Positions 45,930 through 58,508 of a stretch of DNA of 64,000 nucleotides are shown one piece after another. The DNA lies in NCBI GenBank assembly GCA_050084985.1, contig JBITNC010000001.1, positions 152,582,001 through 152,646,000 of the forward strand, in the 5' to 3' direction. This DNA comes from Nageia nagi. Lineage: Eukaryota; Pinophyta. The notes under the pieces are model-generated. The model was not told the DNA's origin, ran no database searches, and saw only the letters and a list, made by a program, of their open reading frames with translations. Each line of letters opens with the position of its first letter. Positions within the stretch are counted from its first letter, which is position 1. The position numbers were made by a program, and so were the translations under genes.

Positions 45930-46515
45930 TTTCATCTGCACCTAATGTATAAGGAACCAACCTACTCTAGAGCTCAGGTTACTGTGTTAGCCTATTCATG
46001 ATATACTTTGGTTGAATCATCCAAGAGTGCATATATTACTCATTTTCCATCAATAAGGGGGATGTTCGATCAGAGGTTTCAACTCTAGTTACTAGATGGA
46101 GAGATGTTCTAGACCCTTCTCTACCTTTGGTTCATAGCATGGATATGTGTGCCACTGTCAGTGACTATAATTTTTAGGATGGCTAGTACATTCCTTCTAT
46201 TGATGGTGGCAGTTGTGAGCATATGGGTTTTATTGACAACTTTTGCCTACTATTCTCCCATGATTAATTTCTACTTTTAATTTAGTTGGTGGTCAGTCTT
46301 GGTTTTGGAGTTGGAAATGTTTCTTTTTTTATTATTGAGGCTCCCTTGGTGGACATTCTGATTATATTTCTCAAGATGCTTTTTTGTATTATCTTCCTAA
46401 CTATGGTGTAGTTAGTTTGGGGTTGTGGTTACCCACAAGGTATGTTTAATTTCACCCAGCCTTTTTTGTATGAAAAAGCTTTAAGTAATTAAAAATCTTT
46501 TTCATAAAAAAAACT
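45930..46515 (+). mobile_element. Possible LINE 3' end
   Basis: The segment ends with a GTTTAATTTCACCCAGCC-type stretch, GAAAAAGCTTTAAGTAATTA and an A-rich tail (CATAAAAAAAAC), which is how 5'-truncated plant L1-type elements end. The upstream 500 bp is slightly GC-richer than its surroundings and has fragments of open frame, but no RT motif. Tentative. Confidence 0.35.
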
Positions 46516-46848
46516 ATAAAAATACTAGCTTAGATATGTTATATATATTCTAAAAATATCAAGAAGTATCAATATCAAGGTACTTATCTTATTTCATGAA
46601 AGTACAACTTCTAAAATAGATGCTTCGATATTGATACCTCTCAATATTTTTAGATAAATATCTAAAATATTTACACTAATTAATTACTATTGAACTTATA
46701 TTAAAAATAAGAAAATATAAAAAAATATTATGATGAATTATCCATACATTATAAATGGTTAACCTTTTATTATCTACAATAAAATGGAAATAGAAAAAAT
46801 AAGTAAAAAGTTAATTATTATTATTATTATTTAATGATATTCACACAT

Positions 46849-46930
46849 CCAATGTAGGGATTGGAACTCAAGATCTATTAATGACCGTTGAAAACATCCC
46901 AAAATCCAACCACTAAACTATCCTCAAATA
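46849..46930 (-). pseudogene. tRNA-like / SINE-like relic
   Basis: Minus strand: GATAGTTTAGTGGTTGGATT (A-box-like) and, about 35 nt on, TTGAGTTCCAATCCCTAC (B-box-like with T-arm pairing). Anticodon region unpaired. Confidence 0.4.
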
Positions 46931-47633
46931 AAAATAATATTAATTAGATATTTAAATTATATGGAAGACTATAAATTTACAACACAAAAATAAGAATACT
47001 CAACTAAAATTTATATTTGTTAATTTACAAAGAAATATCACTTAAGTTAGAAACCATAGCACTAAGAAAAACTTACCAAACTCATTTCAACCCTTTATCA
47101 TCATAAACAAATTTATACCAAAACCATATTAATTATCTACAAGAAATAATATCAATTAAAATAATCTATGAATATCATGCACCTAAATAAGTATTTAATT
47201 TAAATGAATTATTCCTTTACAAATGTTTGAAAGGGGGCATATATCACATTTTGGAGAAAATACGATGAGAATATGTGTGGCGGGAAAATGGGCTGCTTAG
47301 GTCATGATGATGGTGAAGCTGTTTTGGATGACCAGTTGCTTCTTGACCTTTGACCAGATACCCACTAGGAGATAACATTTGTCCTTTTTTATTTTTTAAT
47401 TATTTTATTTTATTTTAATAGATCCGCCCAACAACCTATGGATGGTGTTCAATGGTATATTGTTGGTATTTTTTAGTAAGTGCCTGTTGTTCCGTTAAAA
47501 AAAATAGAATGTATTAACACAACAAAATTAAATCAAACAAAAGTAAAATAGAAAATGAAATTTATTAATTTGAAATTAAATATCAAAATAAAATAAGTAT
47601 TGGTAGAAGGAATATTATAAAATACCAACAATT

Positions 47634-47710
47634 ATGAGGGAAGTTGATAAGAAAGAAGGTTGTTTAAACTTTCAAAAGGAAGGTCTTAGGTTCAAATCTC
47701 TCCCCTTCAC
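47634..47710 (+). pseudogene. tRNA-like / SINE-like relic
   Basis: AAGTTGATAAGAAAGAAGGT resembles a decayed A box, and GGTCTTAGGTTCAAATCTCT holds a B-box-like GGTTCAAATC. Spacing is as in tRNA. It is followed by about 100 bp with no A-tail that I can identify. Confidence 0.35.
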
Positions 47711-49005
47711 ATGCATGATATCTAAAATCCTATCGAATTATGGCTCAAAATTATAATTCCATGAAGGGGAGTAAGAATGAAGTCATCATACAAAGGCAAT
47801 TACAGTGAACTCCATGTGGAAGTAGATTGTATTGTGAATGAGTTCCATTGAGGGAGTAATTCAATTAAGAGGTGTGAATTTCATAATGTAGGTTTCAAAA
47901 GAAGTAGCCATGGGAAGAAGGCAAAAGACCTAGACTTGCTGCTTATGAGGAGATAGTGGTGCACTTGAGAGCCTAATAATTTTTTATGTATGACTTCTAA
48001 GATGAAGTTTATTATCTTGTGTTTGATGTTGAGATGGATTGCATGGTGTGAAGGTGGCAGTCACATGATGAGTGTGCATGTTATGTGTGGCAGATATGGT
48101 ATGCGCTTCGACTTATATTATTGTGATTGTTGTAGAAAAGTGACTTTGTGTAAATCTTTTAGTGGGATGTTGTTAGCACTTCTAGTGGAGTGTTCGGAGT
48201 AGAGCATTTTGCTCATTAGATATTGTATTAGAGGTTCGTCACATGATGGAAGTTACTTCTTTTTGTTGGGATTTTCTATGGGTATTTCGATTCCGTATCA
48301 GTGTGCATCATTTGTGTGCATGTGTTATTATTTGCTTTATAGGCACTTAAAATTTTAAGTGTGATAAATCAATATATGATATGTTTTGGAAAGCCAAAAT
48401 CTACTAGACTTTATAGATCACATTTTATAAGAAAAATTTGAATGGTAAAGATACATACATATGTAAAATAATAATTCCATACATGATAGAAAGAGAGTAA
48501 AATAACTAAACATTAAAATTTATTGTACAATACTTATTTTGTATGATGAATAAACTTTTAGTAAATTATTAACAAAGAAAATACGATAACTCATCTAATA
48601 GCAATATTAACTTATCATAAGATCCTAACAACCTTCGTTTTGAACAATATCAAAATTTTCATATCTCCTTGAAAATTCTTACAATAAACATCTTGATATA
48701 TTATTATCATCATTTGAAACATGAATAAACCATCTTTCTTCAACATAATAATATCTTTGATATAAACTTAATGATTCTTTGTACAACAACATAAAAATAT
48801 TATATAATAAAATCCCTAATATACAATTAATTCTCCTTTATAAAATACAACACTTGAATATAATAATATTACCATTGCACTTAACGATTCTTTAACGCAA
48901 TAGTATTTCAAACATAGTTTAATGAACTCACGATGGTGGATGCAGTCTTTTAGACACAACAATCAATAATTTTTTATAACAATATTAGATAATTGTTTTT
49001 CTTTA

Positions 49006-49453
49006 TTAACATTTCCTACAATGAGTTGCAATCTCATGTATTTGAAGTGCAGGTGGAGATATCTCTTGAAAGATGCTTCTCCTAGCAGCAAGTTTGCGAG
49101 TGAAGGCAGGGAAGGAAGTTGATGCCACACCAACTAAGAAATCAGCCATGAAAACTAAAAACCAGAGTAAATTTCATTGTATTTCAAATAGTTCAACCAA
49201 CAAATTGTTTGGAGAATGCCCAACAACCAAAATCAGTTAACAACTTAGGCTGAGAAGCATTCAATGGCATGTCTAGAATAGTTACAATCTTACCTCTAAC
49301 TTTCCACGGACTTGAATCAAAACAGGGCCAAACTGAGTGAAAATAGCGTCGAAGAACTGATCCAAATATCATCCATGAACTGGGCAAAATTATATTTATG
49401 AAAATTGCAGCTAAAAACCCACCAATATATACACTCCTTGAAGGGGCCACGTT
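49006..49453 (-). CDS. Possible last two exons of an unidentified gene
   Basis: Minus strand: an acceptor CAACAG|AAC at 49454 opens a 160-nt segment (49453-49294) reading NVAPSRSVYIGGFLAAIFIN, ILPSSWMIFGSVLRRYFHSV and DSSPWKVR, ending at a perfect donor AGAG|GTAAGA. After a 139-nt gap, TTTAG|TTTTCATGG at 49154 continues in frame with VFMADFLVGVASTSFPAF, TRKLAARRS, to a TAA at 49006. Phase agreement plus consensus donor suggest real exons; hydrophobic content suggests a membrane protein. No family recognised and no upstream exons found, so it may be a gene fragment or part of a noncoding transcript. It lies about 1 kb downstream of LAZY on the same strand. Confidence 0.3.
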
Positions 49454-50043
49454 CTGTTGAAAAGCTTCAAAAAGTAGTCAAAAGACAGTCCTTCTAAATT
49501 GCCAACACCATCTGAATAAAAAACAGTTCTCAATTATGTTTACTTATGTCCAGGTGCTGACAGAATACCCCCACGTCTCAACAGTATGGCTAGGCATGCT
49601 TTCCAACTGAATAACATCTATTAGTCAGAAAGAAGCATGGTGGAGAACAATATTCAACAGGTTGAATGTGAAGGAAGGGAAAGAATGTTTTTTTTGTTGC
49701 ATCTAGCAATCACATACAGTTTTTTTTAGTTAATGTAGGAGTCCATTCTTCCTGCCTGTTTTAACTTTCACTTATGATTGTAGTCAATCAACCATGTAAA
49801 ATAGAGGTAAGAAGTAAATATTTAAATATGTTATTTTATACAATTTAATTTATTTTTTGATATATCATTTTAGGTAAATTTAATTTGTGTAATTTGGAGT
49901 TAAAATAATTGTTAAATTTATATTTTAATAATGTTTTAGATATTTAATAAGTTGTCTTTTATATTTTTTTATATGGTTTTTATTCATTTGATATACATTG
50001 TAGCAAAGAGAATCTTCAAGATAATTTTTTACAAAGGGTTGTT

Positions 50044-50078
<35 letters not shown>

Positions 50079-50475
50079 TTCATCAATTTTGAAAGTTCAT
50101 TTAAGTTTACTGTTATTTATTTTAATACCTTGCTATATGTTCAAAGTAGTGGTTATTTTATATGTTTAGAGCAGTACCAAATCAATAAAAAGTCTCCACA
50201 TATTTCATAATCTCTTTAAAAATAATTCCATCAATGTATATGATCTAATATAAACTACACATGCCATATATGATCATAATTCAACATCACAACATATAAT
50301 CAAATAATACAAAATCAATAATACATATAATCCAAATTCTTACCATGTATTGGATTCAAAGCATATGGCAATGCAAGTACACATGATCAAACAATAATAT
50401 TGGTAAACTCTATAGATAGCTGTTTTGCATAAGAATCAGGCCAGCTTTGAATGGTTTTAATCCCCAGGCGTAGAA

Positions 50476-53400
50476 TTACAGTTCCAACACCACAACTGCA
50501 AGGAGACAAATTCCATTACATCAGTGAAAATCTTATGAGAGGCAATTCAATAAAGGAAGAAAATAAGGTTAGATATGTAAAGTTACAGTCTGAGTCGGAT
50601 TTAATCCAGTATTCATGAAATCTCCCTAGAGAGTGCTCCCTTGTTAATGTATAATATTCTTCACATGATATATAACTCTCATCTTCAAGTTCATACATGT
50701 GTGGACTGATGTTGCTGTGGAAGCTACTAAAGGAAGGCATGTTGATTGAGTCTTGGTTGCCATGGACATTGCATGATGATCTACTCTCTTGAGAAGGTGA
50801 AGCAGCTGTTGAATATTTTTTTTCATGATCAAGGATGTCATCTTTCTGCAATGTGTCTCTCCTTCCCTTTAATAGAGTTTTGCTCAACACATTCTTCAGC
50901 TGCAATACTCAAATGGGTTGTAGTTATAAGTTATAGTTGTATCATGATAATAAACCATTTCGGGTGATTGATTGTTAACTGTTATCCCGACTATCGATTT
51001 AATCGTTTCTTTTAAGCATTCTGTTCTCAATATTGGTAAGGAGACGGTTAAATGACAACTTTTGAAAACTTTGCTTAGACTAGTCTGAGATTTTCATAAG
51101 TGATTATATCTGACAAAGCATTAAAATTTACAGAACAAGTTATCCAACTTCGAGTGGCATTTGGGTTATCCATTTGACCTTAATATGAATATATTCAGAA
51201 GTCAATTTATCTAGAGAAAAATTTATCGACTGAGTTTACTGGCATAACAGTGATGTGTATATCAATAAAAGCAATGAAAGGTCCGATTACCATAATCTGA
51301 AAACTATAAATCACAGAGATCAGTATTCTAATGAAATATAATTACCTTCATTAATGGAATATATGGAGGGAGAGATAAATCGGATCTTTAATCAAGAATA
51401 TTGACACATTTTTTTGTTTTTGGCAACGAACTTAAGGAATCAGTACAGCATCTTTCGAAGCATTCAAAAAATACTAGACAAGTTTGTTAAAAGTGCTCTC
51501 CAAGGGATGAAAATAATAAAAACGTAAAATGGATCTCCCCTCCAATGGGTAAGGGAAAGATCAACACAAACATAGCTAACATGAGAGAAATAGATAATCT
51601 TTTAGATGGATTCCCAATTTTCATCTTTGCAGATAATTTAGGTACATTATCCAACAACTTGGCAAAGGGGAAAGCCATTCTGAGAGGTTTATAGGTAGTA
51701 TTGAAGGTAGGCTGCATGAAGGTTCAGTTGAGTCTGATTCTCAAATAATGATAAACTATTTGACAAAGGCAAGTTCATCAGAAAATCATACATTGGAGAC
51801 TATGTAGACTGCTTGATAAGATAACGCTTACGCAGAAATTTGAATCAGTTGAGTTCAACCTTATACCCTGCACACAGAAAAAAGTGGTTGATGGGATGGC
51901 CAGCTGAGCTCTGAACAAATGTGATCTTGTTTGCAAGGGGTACATCCAATGGTGGACACACCAGACTAGGGAATTTCTCTTGTCTATTTTTTTGGTACAT
52001 GATACTAGTATACTCATGTTGATCCATTGGTCACAATTGTATACGGTTTATTTTGTTAGGGTTATAGTAGTCTGAATGTAAAGGAACAATACCTTACACA
52101 GCTGTCAAGGTTTGAATAAAAAAATTATATCCTTGAAAAGGTAGAAGATATAGGGTTTTATTTCAATAAATGAATGAAATATTTTTTTAAATAAAAATAT
52201 ATAAATAAATATTTCGTCATTAAATCAAATGTGGCCTGAAAAAGAACCAGAATCGCGGACAAAGGCCATGATAACATTAACTGAATAATGCTTGCCTACA
52301 AAAAAGACACTTTTAAATGAAAAAGGAGGACCACCAATAGCCATTCATATCAAACTTATTATTTTTCCAGAGATCTGCATTAAACCTGGAATTTTACTTT
52401 TGCAGGGAAAGGAGATACCTTAGATAATCCACTAGATAGTTGTGAGGGTCTGAGCAGCTTCTTCTTGAGGATCTTTTCCATGAGCCTGCACTCAGATTTC
52501 TTCGACATAGAGCCAGATTCCCCTAGGTCCTTCGTGTCATTAATAGCATTGGATTTCTTAGGTGAAATCACTTGCTTGCTCTTTTTCCTAGACAGGATTT
52601 CACCCGAAACACTCCTGCTCTTGTCAGACTTGTTTACAGCTGCATTGTGGGATTCCACTGGAATCTCAAGAAATTCCTCCAAAGGAAAACAATGTTTGGT
52701 TGGCTTAGACTTAGGGTTTTTTCTTATCATCTAATTCCTTTTTAGGAACTAGATCTGATATGCAACCATGATTATCTTTGGAGCTTTGATAATGATCTTC
52801 ACTATCATTTTTCATCATGAAATGATCTTCAAGGCCCAAGATCTTGGCCAAGTTCTTTCTGAACTCCTCCACCTCCATGGCTGTAATGTCTCCATCTTTT
52901 TTTTTCATGGGATAATCTTCATGATGTTGGTGTTCCGCATATTCTCCATCACCTCCAAGAGTACCAATTGACAACAACAACTCAGCCTGCCAACTATTAA
53001 AGGACAATGTGCCACATCCATCATCTTCCTTCCCTTTCAACAATACACCTGATCACTCAAAATTGGAAAGAGAAATAGAAAGTGATCGTAACTCAGTTTT
53101 CTGCCATATCTATCACAAATGCTAATTGACCAATAGAACATGACCAAAGCTATATATGATCACAACCCACAATTAATATTTATAAGTAAACGAGACATTA
53201 TCCTTGAACACCCACAATTATACCTATATATTCTTAAAAACTGCATCCTTCTACAAAACACCAACAAAAAATCGTTTTCTAGAACCAAAGTAATAAGGTC
53301 TCTAAATTCTCACCATGACTATTGGTTGAAGAAGATTTATTACAATTATCACCACAGAAAATCTGCTTTGGACTGAACTTACTGTGAACCCAGCTAAAGA

Positions 53401-53551
53401 TCTGCAACTGAATTGTTTTACACGTTAAGAATGTAATTCCTTTGGCCCTGAACATGATTTTGCTTTGTTTCCACTCAATTGATCACAGCAAGCATTCAAC
53501 AAAATTAACATAAAGCAGATATATATCATGCATTAGAACAGCTACCTTCAT
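50476..53551 (-). CDS. LAZY: LAZY/IGT-family gravitropism gene, five exons, one frame-breaking base
   Basis: Exons (minus): 53551-53546 (ATGAAG), 53401-53314, 53048-52419, 50899-50587, 50495-50476. All introns are GT-AG (144, 265, 1519, 91 nt) and phases agree. The product would be 351 aa if one base in the T-run 52717-52722 (A-run on the gene strand) is ignored; as given, the frame ends shortly after residue 143. Motifs: MK|IFSWVHSKF at the N terminus, ELLLSIGTLGG with IGT at residues 59-61, EVEEFRKNLAKILG near 91-103, FPLEEFLEIP near 152-161, LMEKILKKKLLRP near 220-235, and the C-terminal CCL-type end WIKSDSDFVVLEL. Family knowledge: LAZY proteins act in gravity-sensing cells, moving to the lower plasma membrane and steering auxin flow, which sets shoot and root angles. 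The CCL end, absent from TAC1, marks a LAZY/DRO1-type member. The 6-nt first and 20-nt last exons fit the IGT gene pattern as I remember it. Confidence 0.9.
52717..52722 (-). other. Homopolymer where the LAZY frame shifts
   Basis: Six T on the plus strand (AAGAAAAAACCC on the gene strand). Upstream frame gives LDDKKKP then stop; downstream frame gives NPKSKPTKHCFPLEEF. One base fewer joins them and makes the whole CDS divisible by three (1056 nt). Confidence 0.8.
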
Positions 53552-53554
53552 TTT

Positions 53555-56090
53555 TGAAGCTGCAACGATAGTGGCAGTAAAGTAAAGACTCCTGACAATC
53601 GAGATGACCTGGAATCCTGGAGGATTTAACTGCTTCTTCTTCCTTAGAAAACTATGCCTTAATATTACACAGCCATGTCTATCTCGTAAGGTAGGTAATC
53701 CCAAGAATAAATTAATCTTATTATTTATATCAAGAAGAGTTTTAGTATTTTATCATCCCTGACAAATTTGGCTCTCCAAACTTTTAGAACCGGCATATAC
53801 ATACATCCTCAGTGAGCAATTGGATGAGATATAATCTCCTGAATTACTCTTGGGATTTGGAGCCTCCCAAGTATGATAACAATAAATCCAAGAGAATAGA
53901 AGCATCCTCACATGGTCTTTGAAAAGGAAATTCTCACTACAATCGTGGATGCACCCCGGGATCTAGAATTCCGTGCCTAAACCTTTGTTAATTTTTTGTT
54001 CTTAAGACAAAAAACTATACTGAATGAAAGTTGTCTTCTCTAAATTTGGCACTTGTTGGAAAGCTAAATTGTCCTAGACTCTGGTGAGGGTTCTAAAGGA
54101 GCCCCAAAGCTTTTATTTTTTATTTGTCATCTTCATGGTAGACTTCTTTCAATACTCTGCTACACTTAGAAGTAATTCATGAGGTCATTTTCCTTGATCA
54201 AATATAATGTGGAAATGTCACATGTAGTAATATTCATATAATCTCAAATTCCAATCCAGTCGAATTAAAACTTTATAGGTTTCTGGTGTCAATGCAGTGG
54301 TTTTAAGTTTGAAATTCATTCTAAATCCTTGCCAATTCAAAAATATGATCCCTACTCTATAAATCGAAACCACTATAATGAAATTCATTACCAATATTAA
54401 TGGTGCAGAGGATAACAATTGAACATCATATCTTTCACATACTTGGATATTTTAAAACATCTTTTTCAAGCACACGTGTGTTTCTTCAGTGATGCATTGC
54501 AAAACTACCCTCAACCATTACAATTTGATAATGTAAGCAAACAAACGTTTTAGTAATAGCTCCAGATCTTATTTTGTTTTTGGATTCCCAAAGTTGGATA
54601 GAATGAGATAGGTTTAAATATTTAGAGCCATTTCAAGTGTGGCATAAACATTTTAATTTTACTAGGGATAGCTGGTGATGAGTAACTTCTTATTAGATAC
54701 AGTATATATTTTTCTATTTTTGTTGTCAGCAGAAACATAAATTGTGTTCATATTCAAAATCTAGAGTGTTTTTTAATAATATAAATATAATGGTTCTTTA
54801 AAGTTATGTATGACAAATTCATTAATAAAAAAATATAATAACATTAATTTAATTTTATAGTAATAAGAGTAAGAAAAATAATTAAAGTAACTAACACAAT
54901 ATAGTAAGTTAATTATACCATAAATAATATAATGATATGGTAAATAATATAAAGAGAAAGTAAAAGGTCATGTTCAAGGACTTCAGAAGTAACAAGAATA
55001 TTTCATCTAGGATGTTTATGTTCAAATCTTTAATAGAACAAAGGTGTAATATTTAGGTGATTTCAACAAAATAGATACTCCATTGACATAACATGATTTG
55101 AAAGCACCATACACAATAAACAATGTTATAATGAGATGCTTATTTGATTTTATTTTTATACATTTTTTTCTATTTAGATTTTTATCTTATAAGAATGTTA
55201 TAGTTTCTTGGGTGAAAGGTTTTGCAATATTTGATTTGACAAGCATAAGATTTATAAGTACTCAAATTTCAAGTTTATTATGCAAGTAATAAAAATAAAA
55301 ATTATATAACTAAATATAAATAAAAAATCTAATTGGATGTATTAAGAAAATAAAAATCCAAAAGTGTTGTAAAAAGCAATTATTGTAGTTTTCATGGAAT
55401 ATAAAAATAACCTTTTAACATTTCTTTGAAGTATTCATGATAATTAGAAAATATTATGACTAGTAGAAGCTCCTAGATGTTCACATCATGAAGGTTGATC
55501 CTCTAAGGTCAAAGAAAGAGGATGTGATAATAGAAATGAAGGATGGTCACATTCTTTAGATAAGTAGTAAGTGCAATAAATAAGAGGAGAACAACAAATG
55601 ACTAACTAATAGTTGATATAGAAAGGATGAAATGATAGAACTACTATTTAGGTAGGACCTACACAATATTCAAGCATAAAAATATCATGAAGAAGGAAAT
55701 TTAATCTTGATATCATCTACATCACCTATAAGTTATGTAAGCTAAGGAAATCATCATACCGTGCATATGAACAATGATAATCAACATTTAATATGCCAAC
55801 TATTCAAGGATACTTGGAATGTATTAAATGGAGGTGTTAACACTTAAAAATGAATTTTAATTTAATTAAAATAGCTTTTTAGGTATTTGAAATAATTTAT
55901 TTATTTAATTAAATAAATGCTCTTATCATCATACACTCTTATCTACCTTTATGTTTTATAAAAATAGGTCATTTCAAAGATAAGCCCAATGAGTCTTGGC
56001 CCATGTGCATCATATGCCCAAGGAGGAGCCTTGGAACTAGACCTGCTATCTATAAAGGTGAAAGGGTTGTGCATAAGAAATCATGACATG
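53555..56090. other. Upstream of LAZY and AT-rich intergenic sequence
   Basis: 53555-53800 is the likely LAZY 5' UTR/promoter side. It has normal base mix and no obvious TATA box that I would commit to. Beyond about 54.7 kb the sequence becomes AT-rich. No LTR, coding relic or RNA gene was recognised. Confidence 0.45.
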
Positions 56091-56092
56091 AT

Positions 56093-57237
56093 ATGGAATC
56101 CTTGATAGGTGGTAATATACTAATGTCATTCTTGATCGATGTTTCTCAACACCACCTATCATATTTGGATTTTGTTATACATTGAGCTCTACATTCCTAT
56201 GATCTTTCAAACCCATTTGTAAAAGAAATTCTAAGCATCGAAGGTATGACAATGATATCAAGTGAAAGGGAAATATGAACTAGAATGATTGTTGAGTGAT
56301 GTTGTTGGGATCCTAGCACCACCATTGGGTTGAGATCAGATTGGTGGTTACATCTTTTGAGGAATCTCATCATTCATCTCCTCTCAATTGAATATCTCCA
56401 TCATTCATTATGATAGGTAAAGTACAATTTTGCATCTTTCATTAATCGAGTTTGATAGGTTAAGGTCAATCAAATCATGATTATCACTTGTATTTTAGCT
56501 ATTTATTGATATTTCATCATTAATTAGTTAAATTAAATATTATTAAAAAACCTTAATAATTATTATTTTGATTATAACAAATTATGAACCCAACTTATTT
56601 TTGATACGACACTTTATCCTTCACTAGTTTGCCAAAAGCCTTAGGATTTTTGGATAGAACCAATTTATGGAATCCTTGATAGGTGGCAATATACTAATGT
56701 CATTCTTGGTTGATGTTTCTCAACACCACCTATCATATCTAGATTTTGTTATACATTGAGCTCTGCATTTCTACGATCTTTGAAACCCATTTGTGAGTGA
56801 AATTCTAAGCATAAAAGGTATGGTGATGATATCAAGTGAAAGGGAAATATGAACTAGAATGATAATCAGGTGACGTTGTTGGGATCCTAGCATCACTGTT
56901 GGGTTGAGGTCAGATTGGTGGCTACATCGTTTGAGGAATCTCATCATTCATCTCCTCTCAGTTGAAAATCTCCATCATTCATTATGATAGGTAAAGTATA
57001 AATTTGCATCTTTCATTAATCAAGTTTGATAGGTTAAGGTCAATCAAATCATGATTATCACTTATATTTTAGCTATTTATTGATATTTCATCATTAATTG
57101 GTTAAATTAAATATTATTAAATAACCTTAATAATTATTATTTTGATTATAACAAATTGTGAACCCAACTTATTTTTGATACATCACTTTATCCTCCACTA
57201 GTTGTGCCAAAAGCCTTAGGATTTTTGGATAGAACTA
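56093..57237. repeat. Tandem duplication, two copies of ~574 bp
   Basis: Copy 1 is 56093-56666 and copy 2 56667-57237, both starting ATGGAATCCTTGATAGGTGG and ending GGATTTTTGGATAGAAC. By eye more than 90% identical. Each copy holds the 10-bp inverted repeat TGATAGGTGG/CCACCTATCA (56103-56112 with 56152-56161 in copy 1). No coding content. Confidence 0.95.
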
Positions 57238-57389
57238 ATATTATATCTCAAGTGTTTCAGAAATGAAGCCCACTGAATTGATTACCATGGTAAATAGCTT
57301 TGATAATACTATTAAATCCAAGTTGATCTAGGGTGATTTATGGTTATGATGAAAGCACATAAAGTAAAGGGATTTTCAATGCATGAAGA

Positions 57390-58425
57390 GATTTGAATCC
57401 CTTATGTGATGACATCATAAATGTAAAGGCACCTGACATTCAAGTGGAACCAATTTTTGACTCATATTCAAGATAAGGAGATCTTATATCTTATATAAAG
57501 GCTTTTGAGATGAAGTTTGAATTAATATTTGGAGTAAATGATAATCTAATGGACAAGTATTTTCCAACAAATTTAAAGGGTTATGCTCTTAATTGGTATT
57601 TTTGTTTTCCCTCCAAGTCAATTAATTTTTATAAAAAACTCATGTCTAAATTTTATATGCAATTCAAATATAGAGATTCTAGGCAAGTTATTATTTTTGA
57701 TTTAATGAATACTAAGCAAAGACAAAATGAGAGATTAATAAAGATTTTAAAAACTTTGGAGTATGACTAAGGATCCTTTATTAGAAACACATGTAAAGTC
57801 TATATTTATTCATAATATCCATCATGAATTGAGAAAATTGAAGTTGATACAAAAAGGGCAGTGTATGTTGTAAATAAGAAAATTGAAGTATTATAATCCA
57901 CCAAAAGATTAGAAAAAAGGGGAGTGTATGCTGTAAATATTATTCATAAGTTGATACAAAAAGGGGAGTGTATGCTGTAAATAAGAAAATTGAAGTATTA
58001 TAATCCACCAAAAGATTAGAAAAAGACATATGCAAAGAAGGAAGATAGACATATCTGAGTAGTTGAGAAGGCTCATAAACTAAGTGGCAATGCATCATGT
58101 AGTGGCAGTGCTCCAAGAGAGAATAAAGGAAAGGAATATTTATGACTCCCTCTTCCCCCTAAGGTTATGTATAAAGATTATCTATAGCAAGGATTGATTG
58201 AACCAAGTCCAATACAAGAGCTAGGAGAAGATGATCCAAAGCCAAAATGGTATAATGAAAATATTTATTATTTTTATCATCAAGTTAAAAGGTGTAGGAC
58301 TAATGGTTGTATTGCATTAATGAAGAAATTGCAAAAATCATTGATAGTGGTAAAATTAACTATGATCCAAATGATAATAAGGATTGTTGTGAATATAATA
58401 AATATGTTTTCAAGTCAATAACATA
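57390..58425 (+). pseudogene. Ty3/gypsy gag (separate element)
   Basis: Upstream pieces: DIINVKAPDIQVEPIFDSY-like sequence with stops. The open run from 57510 has MKFELIFGVNDNLMDKYFPT, NLKGYALNWYFCFPSKSINF, MSKFYMQFKY, VIIFDLMNTKQRQNERLI (Retrotrans_gag). The 3' part at 58194-58425 has KPKWYNENIYYFYHQVKRC, a decayed knuckle, and IDSGKINYDPNDNKDCC in another frame. Direction is plus. The rest of the element is cut off by the copia LTR that begins about 80 bp later. Confidence 0.75.
57843..58030 (+). repeat. 107-bp tandem duplication inside gag
   Basis: GTTGATACAAAAAGGG... starts at 57843 and 57950, each followed by GTAAATAAGAAAATTGAAGT. A third partial GGGGAGTGTATGCTGTAAAT lies between them. 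Confidence 0.8.
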
Positions 58426-58508
58426 AGTGCCAATTTACCCTAAGAAAATCCCTCAATAATGTCATTTTTAGAACATGATCAAGATGAAATAAGTGTGATC
58501 TATTGGAA

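Larger units (their letters stand above)
46516..48990. other. Intergenic stretch with two tRNA-like relics and no clear gene
   Basis: AT-rich. A TTA microsatellite lies at about 46816-46832. The 47230-47480 and 47880-48330 parts are somewhat GC-richer and have fewer stops, but no recognised protein. Confidence 0.5.

Noticed and set aside
51487-52027. Minus-strand open frames inside LAZY intron 3 as extra exons
   Set aside because: Exon 3 and exon 4 already join in phase 0, and these frames show no LAZY similarity.
53483-53704. Open frame leading into the LAZY start codon
   Set aside because: It has no ATG of its own upstream, and splicing after ATGAAG joins exactly to the conserved IFSWVH exon.
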